Part shown: piece after piece, positions 16,053 through 23,206 of the stretch | How positions within the stretch are numbered: the first letter of the stretch is position 1 | Layout: each line of letters opens with the position of its first letter | Source of the DNA: Clostridiales bacterium UBA1740 | GTDB taxonomy: Bacteria; Bacillota; Clostridia; Oscillospirales; CAG-272 | Length of the DNA stretch: 23,206 nucleotides | Reading direction: 5' to 3' | Assembly (NCBI GenBank): GCA_002315715.1 | Contig: DCHY01000028.1 | Location: 28,933-52,138, forward strand | The notes under the pieces: generated by a model | Seen by the model: the letters and a program-made list of their open reading frames with translations, nothing else | What the model was told of the DNA's origin: nothing | The model's database searches: none | Made by a program: the position numbers and the translations under genes

Positions 16053-16721
16053 CTACGGTTCCGCTTTCGCATCGGAAGGCAACAAGCGGGCAACCGTCAC
16101 GACGCTTTGCGGCAGTTCGGGAAGCGACAGCGAAAGCGTTTGCATCGTCTGCTTGAGTTGACACAAAAGCGTGATTGCGGCAAAACCGCCGCCGTCGCAT
16201 TTCATCAGAGCTTCGGCTTTGGTAAAGGCGCGGGCACAAACGTACTCCTCGGCATCGTCGGAAATGGGAAGCGTGGGGGTTAGAACCGTTTGGCTATCCA
16301 CACCCGAAAATTCCATGCGACGAACGCAAACCGCATCCGTGGGAAGAGAGAGTCCCTTATAGATGTCGTGAACAAACCGTCCCACAACCTGAGCAATTTT
16401 AGCTTTGCGCGCTTCGGTCGCATAAAGGATATCCACGCCGACGGGACGGTCGCAAACGGCAAGCACGACGGTGTTTTCGTCGTGTGAAAGCGAAACGAAA
16501 GGTCCGTCCTTATAATAAGGTTTACCGACTTTGGAATATAGAACGTCTTTTTTCCCCGTCACACTTTGCATCATATAGTGACCGCAAAGGGAAAGAAGAA
16601 AATCCCGCTCCTTTTTCATCTTGCGACAATGGTCACGCTCGGCTTCCGAAAGCGCCGAAAGCATGGATTCTTTTTGAGGGGAAGACAAGGCATCCACTGT
16701 CATATAGTAAACGTCTATCAT
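16053..16721 (-). CDS. 4'-phosphopantetheinyl transferase superfamily protein (Sfp-like)
   Basis: Predicted to transfer 4'-phosphopantetheine from coenzyme A to a carrier-protein serine. In the 222-residue protein, FVSLSHDENTVVLAV (75-89) matches the family SHS region with His80, VGVDI (94-98) carries Asp97, and FTKAEALMK (166-174) matches the W/F-T-x-x-E-A-x-x-K signature with Glu170 and Lys174. The second acidic residue of the usual D-x-E pair is Leu99. The start is uncertain: ATG 16721 gives the family-like MIDVYYMTVDAL but lacks a ribosome binding site; an in-frame TTG at 16748 lies inside a palindrome. It follows the RNase J gene by 71 nt. No NRPS or PKS genes are nearby, so the target protein is unknown. 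Confidence 0.8.
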   Translation of the reverse strand: MIDVYYMTVDALSSPQKESMLSALSEAERDHCRKMKKERDFLLSLCGHYMMQSVTGKKDVLYSKVGKPYYKDGPFVSLSHDENTVVLAVCDRPVGVDILYATEARKAKIAQVVGRFVHDIYKGLSLPTDAVCVRRMEFSGVDSQTVLTPTLPISDDAEEYVCARAFTKAEALMKCDGGGFAAITLLCQLKQTMQTLSLSLPELPQSVVTVARLLPSDAKAEP

Positions 16722-16728
16722 ACGATTT

Positions 16729-16748
16729 TTGACAATAGTTATTGTCAA
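16729..16748. promoter_or_regulatory. 20-bp palindrome, candidate operator upstream of the PPTase gene
   Basis: TTGACAATAGTTATTGTCAA is symmetric at all but the two central positions. The minus-strand copy begins with a perfect -35-like TTGACA. It sits between the RNase J stop and the transferase start and lacks a T-tract, so an operator fits better than a terminator. The regulator is unknown. Confidence 0.5.
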
Positions 16749-16792
16749 TTCGGCTGTTTTTCAAAGAAAAAACGCCTTTCCTTTGCTGTATT

Positions 16793-18997
16793 TTATATGT
16801 CCATAAGGACGGGAAGCACCATCGGTTTTCTCTTGGTTTCTTTATAAAGATACTTGGCGATGGCGTCGCGCAAATCGGTTTTGATTTGGTTGAAATCCGC
16901 GTGATTGGAACCGAGGGACTTTTCGAGTGCCGCCGTGGCAACGCGCTTCACCCCGTCCATCAAGTTCTCGGCTTCTTTCACGTAGACGAATCCGCGCGAA
17001 ACGATATCGGGTCCGGAAACCAAAAGTCCCGACAACAAGTCGACGGTGGCAACGACGACGACAAGGCCGTCTTCCGACAGGTGCTTGCGGTCGCGCAAAA
17101 CGATATTGCCGACGTCACCGACGCCGGAACCGTCAACGAGGACTTTGCCCGAGGTGACGGGTGCATTCAAAAATTTGGCGTAATTGCCGCTGACTTCCAA
17201 CACTTTACCGAGTTCCGCAACGAAAATGTTCTGTGACGGAATGCCCATAAATTCGCCGATTTCCTTGTTGGCATACAGATGACGGTATTCTCCGTGAATC
17301 GGCATCAAAAATTTGGGTTTGGTCAGCGCCATCATCAGTTTGAGTTCCTCGCGGCAGGCGTGTCCCGACACGTGGACTTCTTCCACCGCGTCGTTGACGA
17401 CTTTGACGCCGTTTTTCACAAGGGCATTGATGATGTTTCCGACGGTTCTTTCATTGCCGGGAATGGCGCTGGAACTGAGAATAACGACGTCGCGAGAGGT
17501 GAGTTTCACCTTTTCGTGTTCGTCAAAAGCGATGCGGTACAAAGCCGACATCGGCTCACCTTGGCTGCCGGTGGTAATCAAGGTGATTTGCTCGGGTTTA
17601 TAGCGTTTCATGTCGTCCACGTCAATCAAAACGTCGTCCGAAAGGTCGATATAGCCGAGTTCGGACGCCGCGCCGACAACATTGACCATGCTGCGGCCGA
17701 GAATCGCCACTTTTCTGCCGTGCTTACGGCTGGCGTTGATGATTTGCTGAACACGGTGAACGTTGGAAGAAAACGTCGCAATAATGATACGGCGATCGGT
17801 GTACTGCAAAAAGATACGTTCGAGCGAACTGCCGACCGTTTTTTCCGAAGGGGTAAAACCGGGACGCTCGGCGTTGGTGGATTCGCAAAGAAGCAGGGTG
17901 ACGCCCTCTTTTCCTATCTCGCTGATGCGTTGCAGATCCATGATTTTGCCGTCGATCGGGGATACGTCCAATTTGAAATCGCCGGTGTGGAAGACAAGAC
18001 CGCCCGCCGTGCGAATCGCAATGGCGCAGGCGTCGGCAATGGAGTGGTTGACGTGGATAAACTCCGCGGACATACCGCCGAGGGTGACGACGTCACCGGC
18101 TTCCACCGTACAAAGTTCGGGGGTAAAAGGCAGGGGGCTTTCTTCGAGTCTCGCGGCGATGATGCCAAGAGACAGGCGCGTGCCGTAAATGGGAACGCGG
18201 ATTTGCGAAAGCACGTAGCCGACGGCTCCGATGTGGTCTTCGTGACCGTGGGTAATCAATATACCGCGGACTTTATCCGCGTTTTTCACGAGATAAGAAA
18301 TGTCGGGAATCACGTAGTCGATGCCGGGCATTTCTTCGTCGGGGAACGCCATGCCGCAGTCGACGACGACGATATCGTCACCGCATTCGATGACGGTCAT
18401 GTTCTTGCCGATTTCCTGCAAACCGCCAAGAGAAATAACGCGGATTTTCGCACCGCCGATAACTTTCGGGAACTGCGTGCCGGCATGTCGCATTTTTACG
18501 TTCTTTTGCGAGGGCGTATTGGTCGAGAGCATTTTCTTACTGCTCTTGGCGCCCTTGTTCGGCGGCACGTTTTTCTTGTCGGTCTTTTGTCCTCCCTCGA
18601 CGTTCTTCGGGGGCGTGGGACGTGACGGCTGACGGTTGCCGTTTTTCTTGTTTTGACGATTCCCCGTCTTTTGGGGAACGAATTCTTTTTTTCCTTGTTC
18701 GGGCAAAACTACCCCTCCTTCTCTTTCGCCGGATTTTTCGGTCGAAGGCTTCTTGGTCGAAACGGGGGTGTTTTTCTTCGGATCGGATTTTTCGCCTTGC
18801 TTTATCGCGCTGACGAAGTTTTCTTTTTTGCCCTGTGTTTTGGCGTTTACCGACTCAATGATTTTATCAATAGCGACGCCGTTTTTGGCGCCTTTGTCAT
18901 GATTGGCCGTCGGCTTCGGATAGCGACGGTAAAAAGGGCGCTTCTTTTTCTCGGATGCGTCCTTTTTTTGTATTTCTTTTTCTTTTTCTTTTATCAT
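16793..18997 (-). CDS. rnj: Ribonuclease J with long basic N-terminal extension
   Basis: Metallo-beta-lactamase/beta-CASP ribonuclease with 5'-3' exonuclease and endonuclease activity in mRNA turnover and RNA maturation. From ATG 18997 the protein has 734 residues. Residues 1 to about 182 are a Lys/Asn/Pro/Gln-rich, probably disordered extension. The RNase J core (about 183-734, the normal size of about 550) starts at KIRVISLGGLQEIGKN and has the zinc motif HGHEDH (250-255), HTGDFKLD, the beta-CASP motifs ATFSSNVHR and GSQGEP, SGHACREEL and PIHGEYRHL. The start is unsure: neither ATG 18997 nor the in-frame TTG 19048 has a good ribosome binding site. Similar extensions are known in actinobacterial RNase J. 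It is the fifth gene of the gyrB-led minus-strand run. Confidence 0.9.
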   Translation of the reverse strand: MIKEKEKEIQKKDASEKKKRPFYRRYPKPTANHDKGAKNGVAIDKIIESVNAKTQGKKENFVSAIKQGEKSDPKKNTPVSTKKPSTEKSGEREGGVVLPEQGKKEFVPQKTGNRQNKKNGNRQPSRPTPPKNVEGGQKTDKKNVPPNKGAKSSKKMLSTNTPSQKNVKMRHAGTQFPKVIGGAKIRVISLGGLQEIGKNMTVIECGDDIVVVDCGMAFPDEEMPGIDYVIPDISYLVKNADKVRGILITHGHEDHIGAVGYVLSQIRVPIYGTRLSLGIIAARLEESPLPFTPELCTVEAGDVVTLGGMSAEFIHVNHSIADACAIAIRTAGGLVFHTGDFKLDVSPIDGKIMDLQRISEIGKEGVTLLLCESTNAERPGFTPSEKTVGSSLERIFLQYTDRRIIIATFSSNVHRVQQIINASRKHGRKVAILGRSMVNVVGAASELGYIDLSDDVLIDVDDMKRYKPEQITLITTGSQGEPMSALYRIAFDEHEKVKLTSRDVVILSSSAIPGNERTVGNIINALVKNGVKVVNDAVEEVHVSGHACREELKLMMALTKPKFLMPIHGEYRHLYANKEIGEFMGIPSQNIFVAELGKVLEVSGNYAKFLNAPVTSGKVLVDGSGVGDVGNIVLRDRKHLSEDGLVVVVATVDLLSGLLVSGPDIVSRGFVYVKEAENLMDGVKRVATAALEKSLGSNHADFNQIKTDLRDAIAKYLYKETKRKPMVLPVLMDI

Positions 18998-19100
18998 ATT
19001 TACTGTTTCATGGATGGGAAGCCATGCCGTCTTTTGCGTTTTCGTCAAAAAGGCGAAAAGTAAGATTGTCGGACGGCAATGCTTCCATTCGACGTTATTC

Positions 19101-19141
19101 TTTGCAAAAACGCGTGTTTTTGCAAATAATTATTTACAAAA
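19101..19141. repeat. Hairpin plus AT-rich module, copy B
   Basis: Perfect 11-bp arms TTTGCAAAAAC (19101-19111) and GTTTTTGCAAA (19116-19126) around GCGT, continuing into the palindromic AAATAATTATTT and then TACAAAA. It lies between the HTH gene and the RNase J gene. It resembles the module in the truB leader (4117-4176). It may terminate or process the minus-strand transcript before the RNase J gene. Confidence 0.5.
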
Positions 19142-19142
19142 T

Positions 19143-19682
19143 TCAGTGTTTTCCGAACAAGCGGTCGAAGAGGCTCGATTTTGCGCCCTTGGATTCTTCG
19201 TCGGCTACAGCTTCTTCTTTTACAACGGTTTCTGCCTTGGGTGCAGGTGCGGCTTTCGGTGCGGGCTCTGCCTTAGGAGCGGGTTCTGCCTTGGGAGCCG
19301 GTGTGGCTTTCGGAGCTTCTTTGGCAACGGGTAACGGCTCTTCTTTGGGAGCAACCGTCTCTTCGGCTTTCACTTCCTCGACGGGCGCTTCGACGCCCTC
19401 TTCGCGTCTTACGTTCTCTTCAAGTTCGGCGAGGACGGCTTTCGAGATTCTCTTCTTTCTCTTCTTCTCGGGAAGCGGAATGTCGTAAGTGTCGTCAAGA
19501 AGCTGGTCGAGACTGATGTTGTATTGCAACTTGATTTCGAGAAGTTTTGCCACTTCGGGATAGGACTGACCTGCTTCCCACTTGTAAACGGCCTGACGGG
19601 AAACGCCGATGCCGTTGGCAAACTTGGTCTGAGAAAGACCGTACTTCTTTCTGAGGATTACGATTTTTTCGCTGAATTTCAT
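19143..19682 (-). CDS. Xre-family helix-turn-helix protein with Pro-Ala-Lys-Glu repeat tail
   Basis: The 179-residue protein has an N-terminal Cro/CI-type DNA-binding domain (about 6-62; LSQTKFANGIGVSRQAVYKWEAGQSYPEV). A basic patch KKRKKR (73-78), a charged segment, a PAPKAE-type repeat (about 128-151) encoded by near-identical 18-bp units, and the C-terminal SSLFDRLFGKH (169-179) follow. That end is short, aromatic and basic and could bind a partner or membrane. It is probably a regulator, with targets unknown. AAAGGA lies 8 nt before the ATG. It sits 33 nt after the lipoprotein gene and before the RNase J gene. I know of no characterised homologue with this layout. Confidence 0.8.
   Translation of the reverse strand: MKFSEKIVILRKKYGLSQTKFANGIGVSRQAVYKWEAGQSYPEVAKLLEIKLQYNISLDQLLDDTYDIPLPEKKRKKRISKAVLAELEENVRREEGVEAPVEEVKAEETVAPKEEPLPVAKEAPKATPAPKAEPAPKAEPAPKAAPAPKAETVVKEEAVADEESKGAKSSLFDRLFGKH
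19243..19314. repeat. Four 18-bp tandem repeat units inside the HTH gene
   Basis: Units start at 19243, 19261, 19279 and 19297; 19261 and 19279 differ at two positions, while the outer two are more diverged. They encode the PAPKAE/PAPKAA repeats. Such in-frame units can change copy number by slippage without breaking the frame. Confidence 0.8.
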
Positions 19683-19715
19683 CGTAGGATTCCTTTCTTT
19701 TGGTTTTTATTTCTT

Positions 19716-20345
19716 TTATTGTTTTTCATAATACGTAGAGTAGGTCATGGAATCAAGCCGAAATCCGCTTTCTTCTTCCAAGAGCCTAACGCGCAGGGTG
19801 TTGTCCTGCGTTTTTCCCTCCGCCGTCTTTACGGTGGCAGTGATGGAAACGAAAATCGTTTCTCCCTCAACGCCGCTCACCGCCAAGGTGTCAAAGCGGT
19901 AGGTGACGTCGTCTGGCAAAAGATTTTCCGCGCCGCTGCGAACGTAGAGCGTGCCGGCGTCTTCTATATACCGTTTGTAGCCGACGATGGTGTCGCCGTC
20001 ATAAATCACGCCGAGCACCGTCCTAAAAAGATACGCACACTCCCCCTCGGTATAAACCTCCGCCGTCTTGGCTTTTAGACTTTCGAGCGAGGAGATTTGG
20101 TGTTCCGAAAGAAAAGCGGGATCCGCTTCGACGTAGCCGCCGACGGTTTTGGGATTATCCGCCTTTTGCGGAATACCCGCGCCGTAATAGATTTGATTGA
20201 ACAAAACGGATTTGGCAATCAAAGCCTCCGCGGCTGCCAAGACCTCGGCTTCGTCGTAAGTGCGGTTTTTGACTTTGCCTTTGTCACACCCGAAGGCACA
20301 AACGGCAAAACACAAGGTTAAAAAGAGCAGGATGAATTTTTTCAT
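19716..20345 (-). CDS. Predicted lipoprotein of unknown function, overlapping gyrA
   Basis: The family is not recognised. The 209-residue product starts with a typical lipoprotein signal: KK, then hydrophobic FILLFLTLCFAVCAFGC, where AFGC (17-20) is a usable lipobox with Cys20 as the lipid-modified residue. The mature part includes EALIAKSVLFNQIYYGAGIP, VGGYVEADPAF, a region around YLFRTVLGVIYDGDTIVGYKRYIED, and a beta-rich C-terminus with VSITATVKTAEGKTQDNTLRVRL. It is therefore probably anchored to the outer face of the cell membrane. Its ATG overlaps the gyrA stop codon as ATGA (20342-20345), so translation is probably coupled to gyrA. No ribosome binding site of its own was seen beyond the gyrA tail. 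Confidence 0.82.
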   Translation of the reverse strand: MKKFILLFLTLCFAVCAFGCDKGKVKNRTYDEAEVLAAAEALIAKSVLFNQIYYGAGIPQKADNPKTVGGYVEADPAFLSEHQISSLESLKAKTAEVYTEGECAYLFRTVLGVIYDGDTIVGYKRYIEDAGTLYVRSGAENLLPDDVTYRFDTLAVSGVEGETIFVSITATVKTAEGKTQDNTLRVRLLEEESGFRLDSMTYSTYYEKQ

Positions 20346-22942
20346 TCTTCGTCCGAATCCGTTTCTTCCGATTCGTCCTCTTCGGGCACTTCTCTTTCGT
20401 CCTTATCGTCTTCGGCGGCGACGAGTTCTTCATCCTCGGTATCTACGGGGATGAGTTCTGCCTGCTTCGTAATTTCGTCGGACTCTTTTTCGATTTCTTC
20501 TTCTCTCTCGATGGGAGCCACGTTGATGACGCTGTCACCTTCGGACAGACGCATGACGATAACGCCGGAGGCGGTTCTCGAATATACGTTGATGCCGGCA
20601 ACGGCGGTACGGATGATGGTGCCGTCTGCCGTAATCAGCATGACGTCGTCGTTTTCGCTGACGGAGATAACAGCACAGAGTTTGCCGGTCTTGTCGGTGA
20701 TATTATGAACGGTGACGCCGCGGCCGCCTCTGTGCTTCATCAGACGGAAGTCGTCAAACGGCGTTCTCTTGGCAAGACCGTTTTCGGTGACGGTCAAGAG
20801 CATTTTTTCGTCCTCGGTCGGAACGACGCCGATGATTTGGTCGCCTGCCGAAAGCGTCATGCCGCGTACGCCTCTGGCGGTACGACCCATGCAGCGGACG
20901 TTTTCTTCGTCAAACTTAACGGCGTTGCCTTCTTTGCTTGCCATGATGAGGCAATCGGTTCCCTTGGTGTGACGAACGAACAGAAGTTCGTCGCCTTCGT
21001 CAAGACGAATGGCGATTTTACCGCCTTTTCTGTGATAGGAGAAGTCGGTAAGTGCGGTTCTCTTGATGATACCGTTTCTCGTCACCATGGTGAGGTATTC
21101 ACCCTCGGCAAAGGCAAGAAGCGATACGATGGCGGTGACTTTTTCGTCCTTTTCGAGTTCGAGAAGGTTTGCCATATAGGTGCCTTTGGCGGTTCTCGAC
21201 GCCTCGGGGATACGGTAGGCTTTCTTCATATAAACTTTACCGCGGTTGGTAAAGAAGAGGATGTAAGAATGGCTGTCGGCGACCATGACTTTTTCGACGT
21301 AGTCGTCTTCTTTTGTCGTCATGCCGATGATGCCTTTTCCGCCGCGGTTCTGTGCGACGTACGTATCGGCTCTCTGACGTTTGATATAACCCGTGTGCGT
21401 CATGGTGATAACGCAGGTGTGTCTTTCAATCAAATCCTCAAGGTCGATCTCTTCGGTCGCCTCGACGATTTCGGTGCGGCGTTTATCGCCGAACTTGTCG
21501 CGAATCGCCAAGAGTTCCTCTTTGAGAATTCTCTTGACTTCGTTTTCGTCGGAGAGAATCTTGCGGTATTCGGTGACGAGACCTTCGAGTTTTTCCATAC
21601 GGTCGAGCACCTTCTGACGCTCGAGTCCGGACAGTTTACCGAGTGCCATTTCGACGATGGCCTGTGCCTGTTCGTCGGAAAGACCGAAGCGTGCGGAAAG
21701 GTTCTGTTTGGCTTCGGGAACGGAACCGCTCTTCTTGATGATGGCAATCACCTCGTCGATATTCTCGGCGGCAATCTTGTATCCTTCTAGAATATGGAGT
21801 TCGTGGAGCGCCTTATCAAGGTCGAACTTCGTGCGGTTGGTGATGACGGATTCCTGGAAAGCAATGTACTTGTCAAGAATGCCGGACAGAGGTAAAATCT
21901 TGGGTTCTCCGCCGTCGATGACGAGCATGTTGACGGAGCAAGTGTCCTGCAACTGTGTGAATTTATACAGCTGATTGAGGATGACTTCGGCGTTGGCGTC
22001 TTTCTTATATTCAATGACGATGCGCATGCCGGCACGGCCGGACTCGTCGCGAAGTCCCGTGATACCCTCGATCTTCTTTTCTTTGACGAGGTTGGCGATG
22101 CTTTCAATGAGCATAGCCTTGTTGACCATGTAGGGAATTTCGGTAAAGACGATGCGTCTGTGCTCTTCCTCCATTTTGGCTCTCGCACGGACGTAAATCT
22201 TGCCTTTGCCCGTTTCATAGGCATCGCGGATGCCGCGGGTGCCGTAGATAAGAGCGGCGGTCGGAAAATCGGGACCGTGGAGAATTTCCATCATGTCCGC
22301 CGTGGTGCATTCCGGGTTTTCCATACGGTAGATGATGCAATCCGTCACTTCCGTCAAGTTGTGAGGCGGAATGTTGGTCGCCATACCGACGGCAATACCG
22401 ACGGAACCGTTGACCAAGAGGTTGGGGAAACGGGAGGGCAAAACGATCGGCTCGTCTCTCGTGTTATCAAAGTTTTTCGTCATGGGAACGACACGTTTTT
22501 CAATGTCGCTCATCATGAGGTCGGCGATTTTGCTCATTCTCGCTTCGGTATAACGGTAAGCGGCGGCGCCGTCACCGTCCACGTTACCGAAGTTGCCGTG
22601 GCCTTCGACCAAAGGATAACGCAAAGAGAAATTCTGTGCCATACGAACCATGGCCTGGTAAACGGCGGAGTCACCGTGCGGATGATAACGGCCAAGCACG
22701 TTACCGACGGTGGTCGCGGATTTGCGGAAAGGTTTGTCGTAGGTCAGATGATCCTCGTACATAGCGTAAAGGATACGGCGCTGACCGGGTTTCATACCGT
22801 CTCTGACGTCGGGGAGAGCACGGGAAGTGATAACGCTCATCGAATATTCGATAAAGGCGCTTTTAACTTCTTTTTCGATGTCTTTATTTTCAATTTTTTG
22901 TAAGGGAAACTCTATATCGGAGCTTTGATACTGATGTTCCAT
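20342..22942 (-). CDS. gyrA: DNA gyrase subunit A
   Basis: Breakage-reunion subunit of gyrase, acting with GyrB to introduce negative supercoils. The 866-residue protein has the winged-helix domain with active-site Tyr131 (AAYRYTEARM), a tower and coiled coil to about residue 500, and a beta-pinwheel C-terminal domain with the GyrA box QNRGGKG (531-537). That is the usual QRRGGKG with Asn for the first Arg. The quinolone-resistance region reads HPHGDSAVYQAM, with Ser92 conserved and Gln96 where E. coli has Asp87. The last 50 or so residues are strongly acidic. The ATG at 22942 has GGAGGAG 6 nt upstream. It follows gyrB by 18 nt and overlaps the downstream lipoprotein gene by 4 bp. The GyrA box and gyrB neighbour favour gyrase over topoisomerase IV. 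Confidence 0.97.
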   Translation of the reverse strand: MEHQYQSSDIEFPLQKIENKDIEKEVKSAFIEYSMSVITSRALPDVRDGMKPGQRRILYAMYEDHLTYDKPFRKSATTVGNVLGRYHPHGDSAVYQAMVRMAQNFSLRYPLVEGHGNFGNVDGDGAAAYRYTEARMSKIADLMMSDIEKRVVPMTKNFDNTRDEPIVLPSRFPNLLVNGSVGIAVGMATNIPPHNLTEVTDCIIYRMENPECTTADMMEILHGPDFPTAALIYGTRGIRDAYETGKGKIYVRARAKMEEEHRRIVFTEIPYMVNKAMLIESIANLVKEKKIEGITGLRDESGRAGMRIVIEYKKDANAEVILNQLYKFTQLQDTCSVNMLVIDGGEPKILPLSGILDKYIAFQESVITNRTKFDLDKALHELHILEGYKIAAENIDEVIAIIKKSGSVPEAKQNLSARFGLSDEQAQAIVEMALGKLSGLERQKVLDRMEKLEGLVTEYRKILSDENEVKRILKEELLAIRDKFGDKRRTEIVEATEEIDLEDLIERHTCVITMTHTGYIKRQRADTYVAQNRGGKGIIGMTTKEDDYVEKVMVADSHSYILFFTNRGKVYMKKAYRIPEASRTAKGTYMANLLELEKDEKVTAIVSLLAFAEGEYLTMVTRNGIIKRTALTDFSYHRKGGKIAIRLDEGDELLFVRHTKGTDCLIMASKEGNAVKFDEENVRCMGRTARGVRGMTLSAGDQIIGVVPTEDEKMLLTVTENGLAKRTPFDDFRLMKHRGGRGVTVHNITDKTGKLCAVISVSENDDVMLITADGTIIRTAVAGINVYSRTASGVIVMRLSEGDSVINVAPIEREEEIEKESDEITKQAELIPVDTEDEELVAAEDDKDEREVPEEDESEETDSDEE

Positions 22943-22960
22943 CGCTTTCTCCTCCTTTCA

Positions 22961-23206
22961 TCAGATATCCAAATTCTCGACGAATTTGGCGTTTTTCTCA
23001 ATAAATTCACGTCTCGGTTCGACCATATCGCCCATGAGTACCGAGAACATTTCGTCGCAGGCGATAGCATCGTTGATGTCGACTTTCAAAAGCGTTCTCG
23101 TCTCGGGGTCCATGGTGGTTTCCCAAAGCTGTTCGGGGTCCATTTCACCAAGACCTTTGTATCTCTCGGCTTCGACACCGTTTGTGCCGAGCTGTTCGAT
23201 ATATTT
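22961..23206 (-). CDS. gyrB: DNA gyrase subunit B, C-terminal 81 residues (5' end outside window)
   Basis: The frame is open from the window edge to a TGA at 22961. It carries the GyrB C-terminal signature RYKGLGEMDPEQLWETTMDPETR, followed by DEMFSVLMGDMVEPRREFIEKNAKFVENLDI, which contains the conserved FxxLMGDxVEPRR block that contacts GyrA. The ATPase and most of the Toprim domain lie outside the window. Because gyrA follows after 18 nt, gyrase assignment is preferred over ParE. In many Firmicutes gyrB follows dnaA-dnaN-recF, which may lie just to the right; that cannot be seen here. Confidence 0.95.
   Translation of the reverse strand, partial: KYIEQLGTNGVEAERYKGLGEMDPEQLWETTMDPETRTLLKVDINDAIACDEMFSVLMGDMVEPRREFIEKNAKFVENLDI

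Noticed and set aside
16729..16748. The palindrome as an intrinsic terminator for the RNase J gene
   Set aside because: The two-base centre gives a poor RNA loop and no T-tract follows on the minus strand; an operator is more plausible.
17279..18625. A 448-codon plus-strand frame opposite the RNase J gene
   Set aside because: Shadow of the RNase J gene; the translated product is repetitive in Phe, Asp, Val and His with no known family and no start signal.
20705..21790. A 361-codon plus-strand frame opposite gyrA
   Set aside because: Shadow of gyrA codon usage, with no ribosome binding site or domain.

Overview
This is an ordinary but informative stretch of chromosome from an endospore-forming Firmicute, most likely a clostridial lineage with mid-range base composition. 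The evidence is a full SpoIIE, a soj/spo0J-type parA-parB pair with parS sites, AddA-type recombination helicase-nuclease, an hrcA-grpE-dnaK-dnaJ operon under a CIRCE operator, RNase J, and strong GGAGG-type ribosome binding sites. The genus cannot be told from the sequence. No phage, transposase, CRISPR array, rRNA or tRNA was recognised.

Layout, left to right. (1) 1-4096, minus strand: truB followed by addA, whose 3' end lies outside the window. (2) 4097-6690: a divergent control region, then spoIIE on the plus strand; its promoter has a consensus -10, a -35-like hexamer at the unusual 21-nt spacing, and two Spo0A-box-like heptamers. (3) 6743-8811, minus strand: parB and parA (transcribed parA then parB), separated by an unusually long 301-nt gap with DnaA-box-like nonamers; parA has a consensus promoter. 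(4) 8842-9082: four identical perfect 16-bp parS palindromes, the first three exactly 61 bp apart, then a candidate MITE-like or structured nested inverted repeat (about 9164-9295). (5) 9517-10980, plus strand: a histidine-phosphatase family enzyme and an unrecognised 180-residue protein with its own terminator. (6) 11112-15998, plus strand: the heat-shock operon hrcA-grpE-dnaK-dnaJ, with a sigma-A promoter, CIRCE, a hairpin between dnaK and dnaJ, and a strong terminator that also serves the converging operon. (7) 16053-23206, minus strand: gyrB (3' end only), gyrA, a small lipoprotein overlapping gyrA by 4 bp, an HTH protein with a Pro-Ala-Lys-Glu repeat tail, RNase J with a long basic N-terminal extension, and an Sfp-type phosphopantetheinyl transferase.

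How it fits together: ParA/ParB with the parS cluster organise and segregate the origin region. Gyrase supplies supercoiling. SpoIIE, activated early in sporulation, dephosphorylates SpoIIAA so that sigma-F becomes active in the forespore. Clustered parS sites together with gyrB-gyrA suggest the region is close to oriC, although dnaA is not in the window. Nothing here amounts to a clear new multi-gene system. The most worthwhile leads are the regulatory DNA (spoIIE promoter, parS cluster, inverted-repeat element, a hairpin/AT module found twice) and the two uncharacterised proteins placed between gyrA and the RNase J gene.
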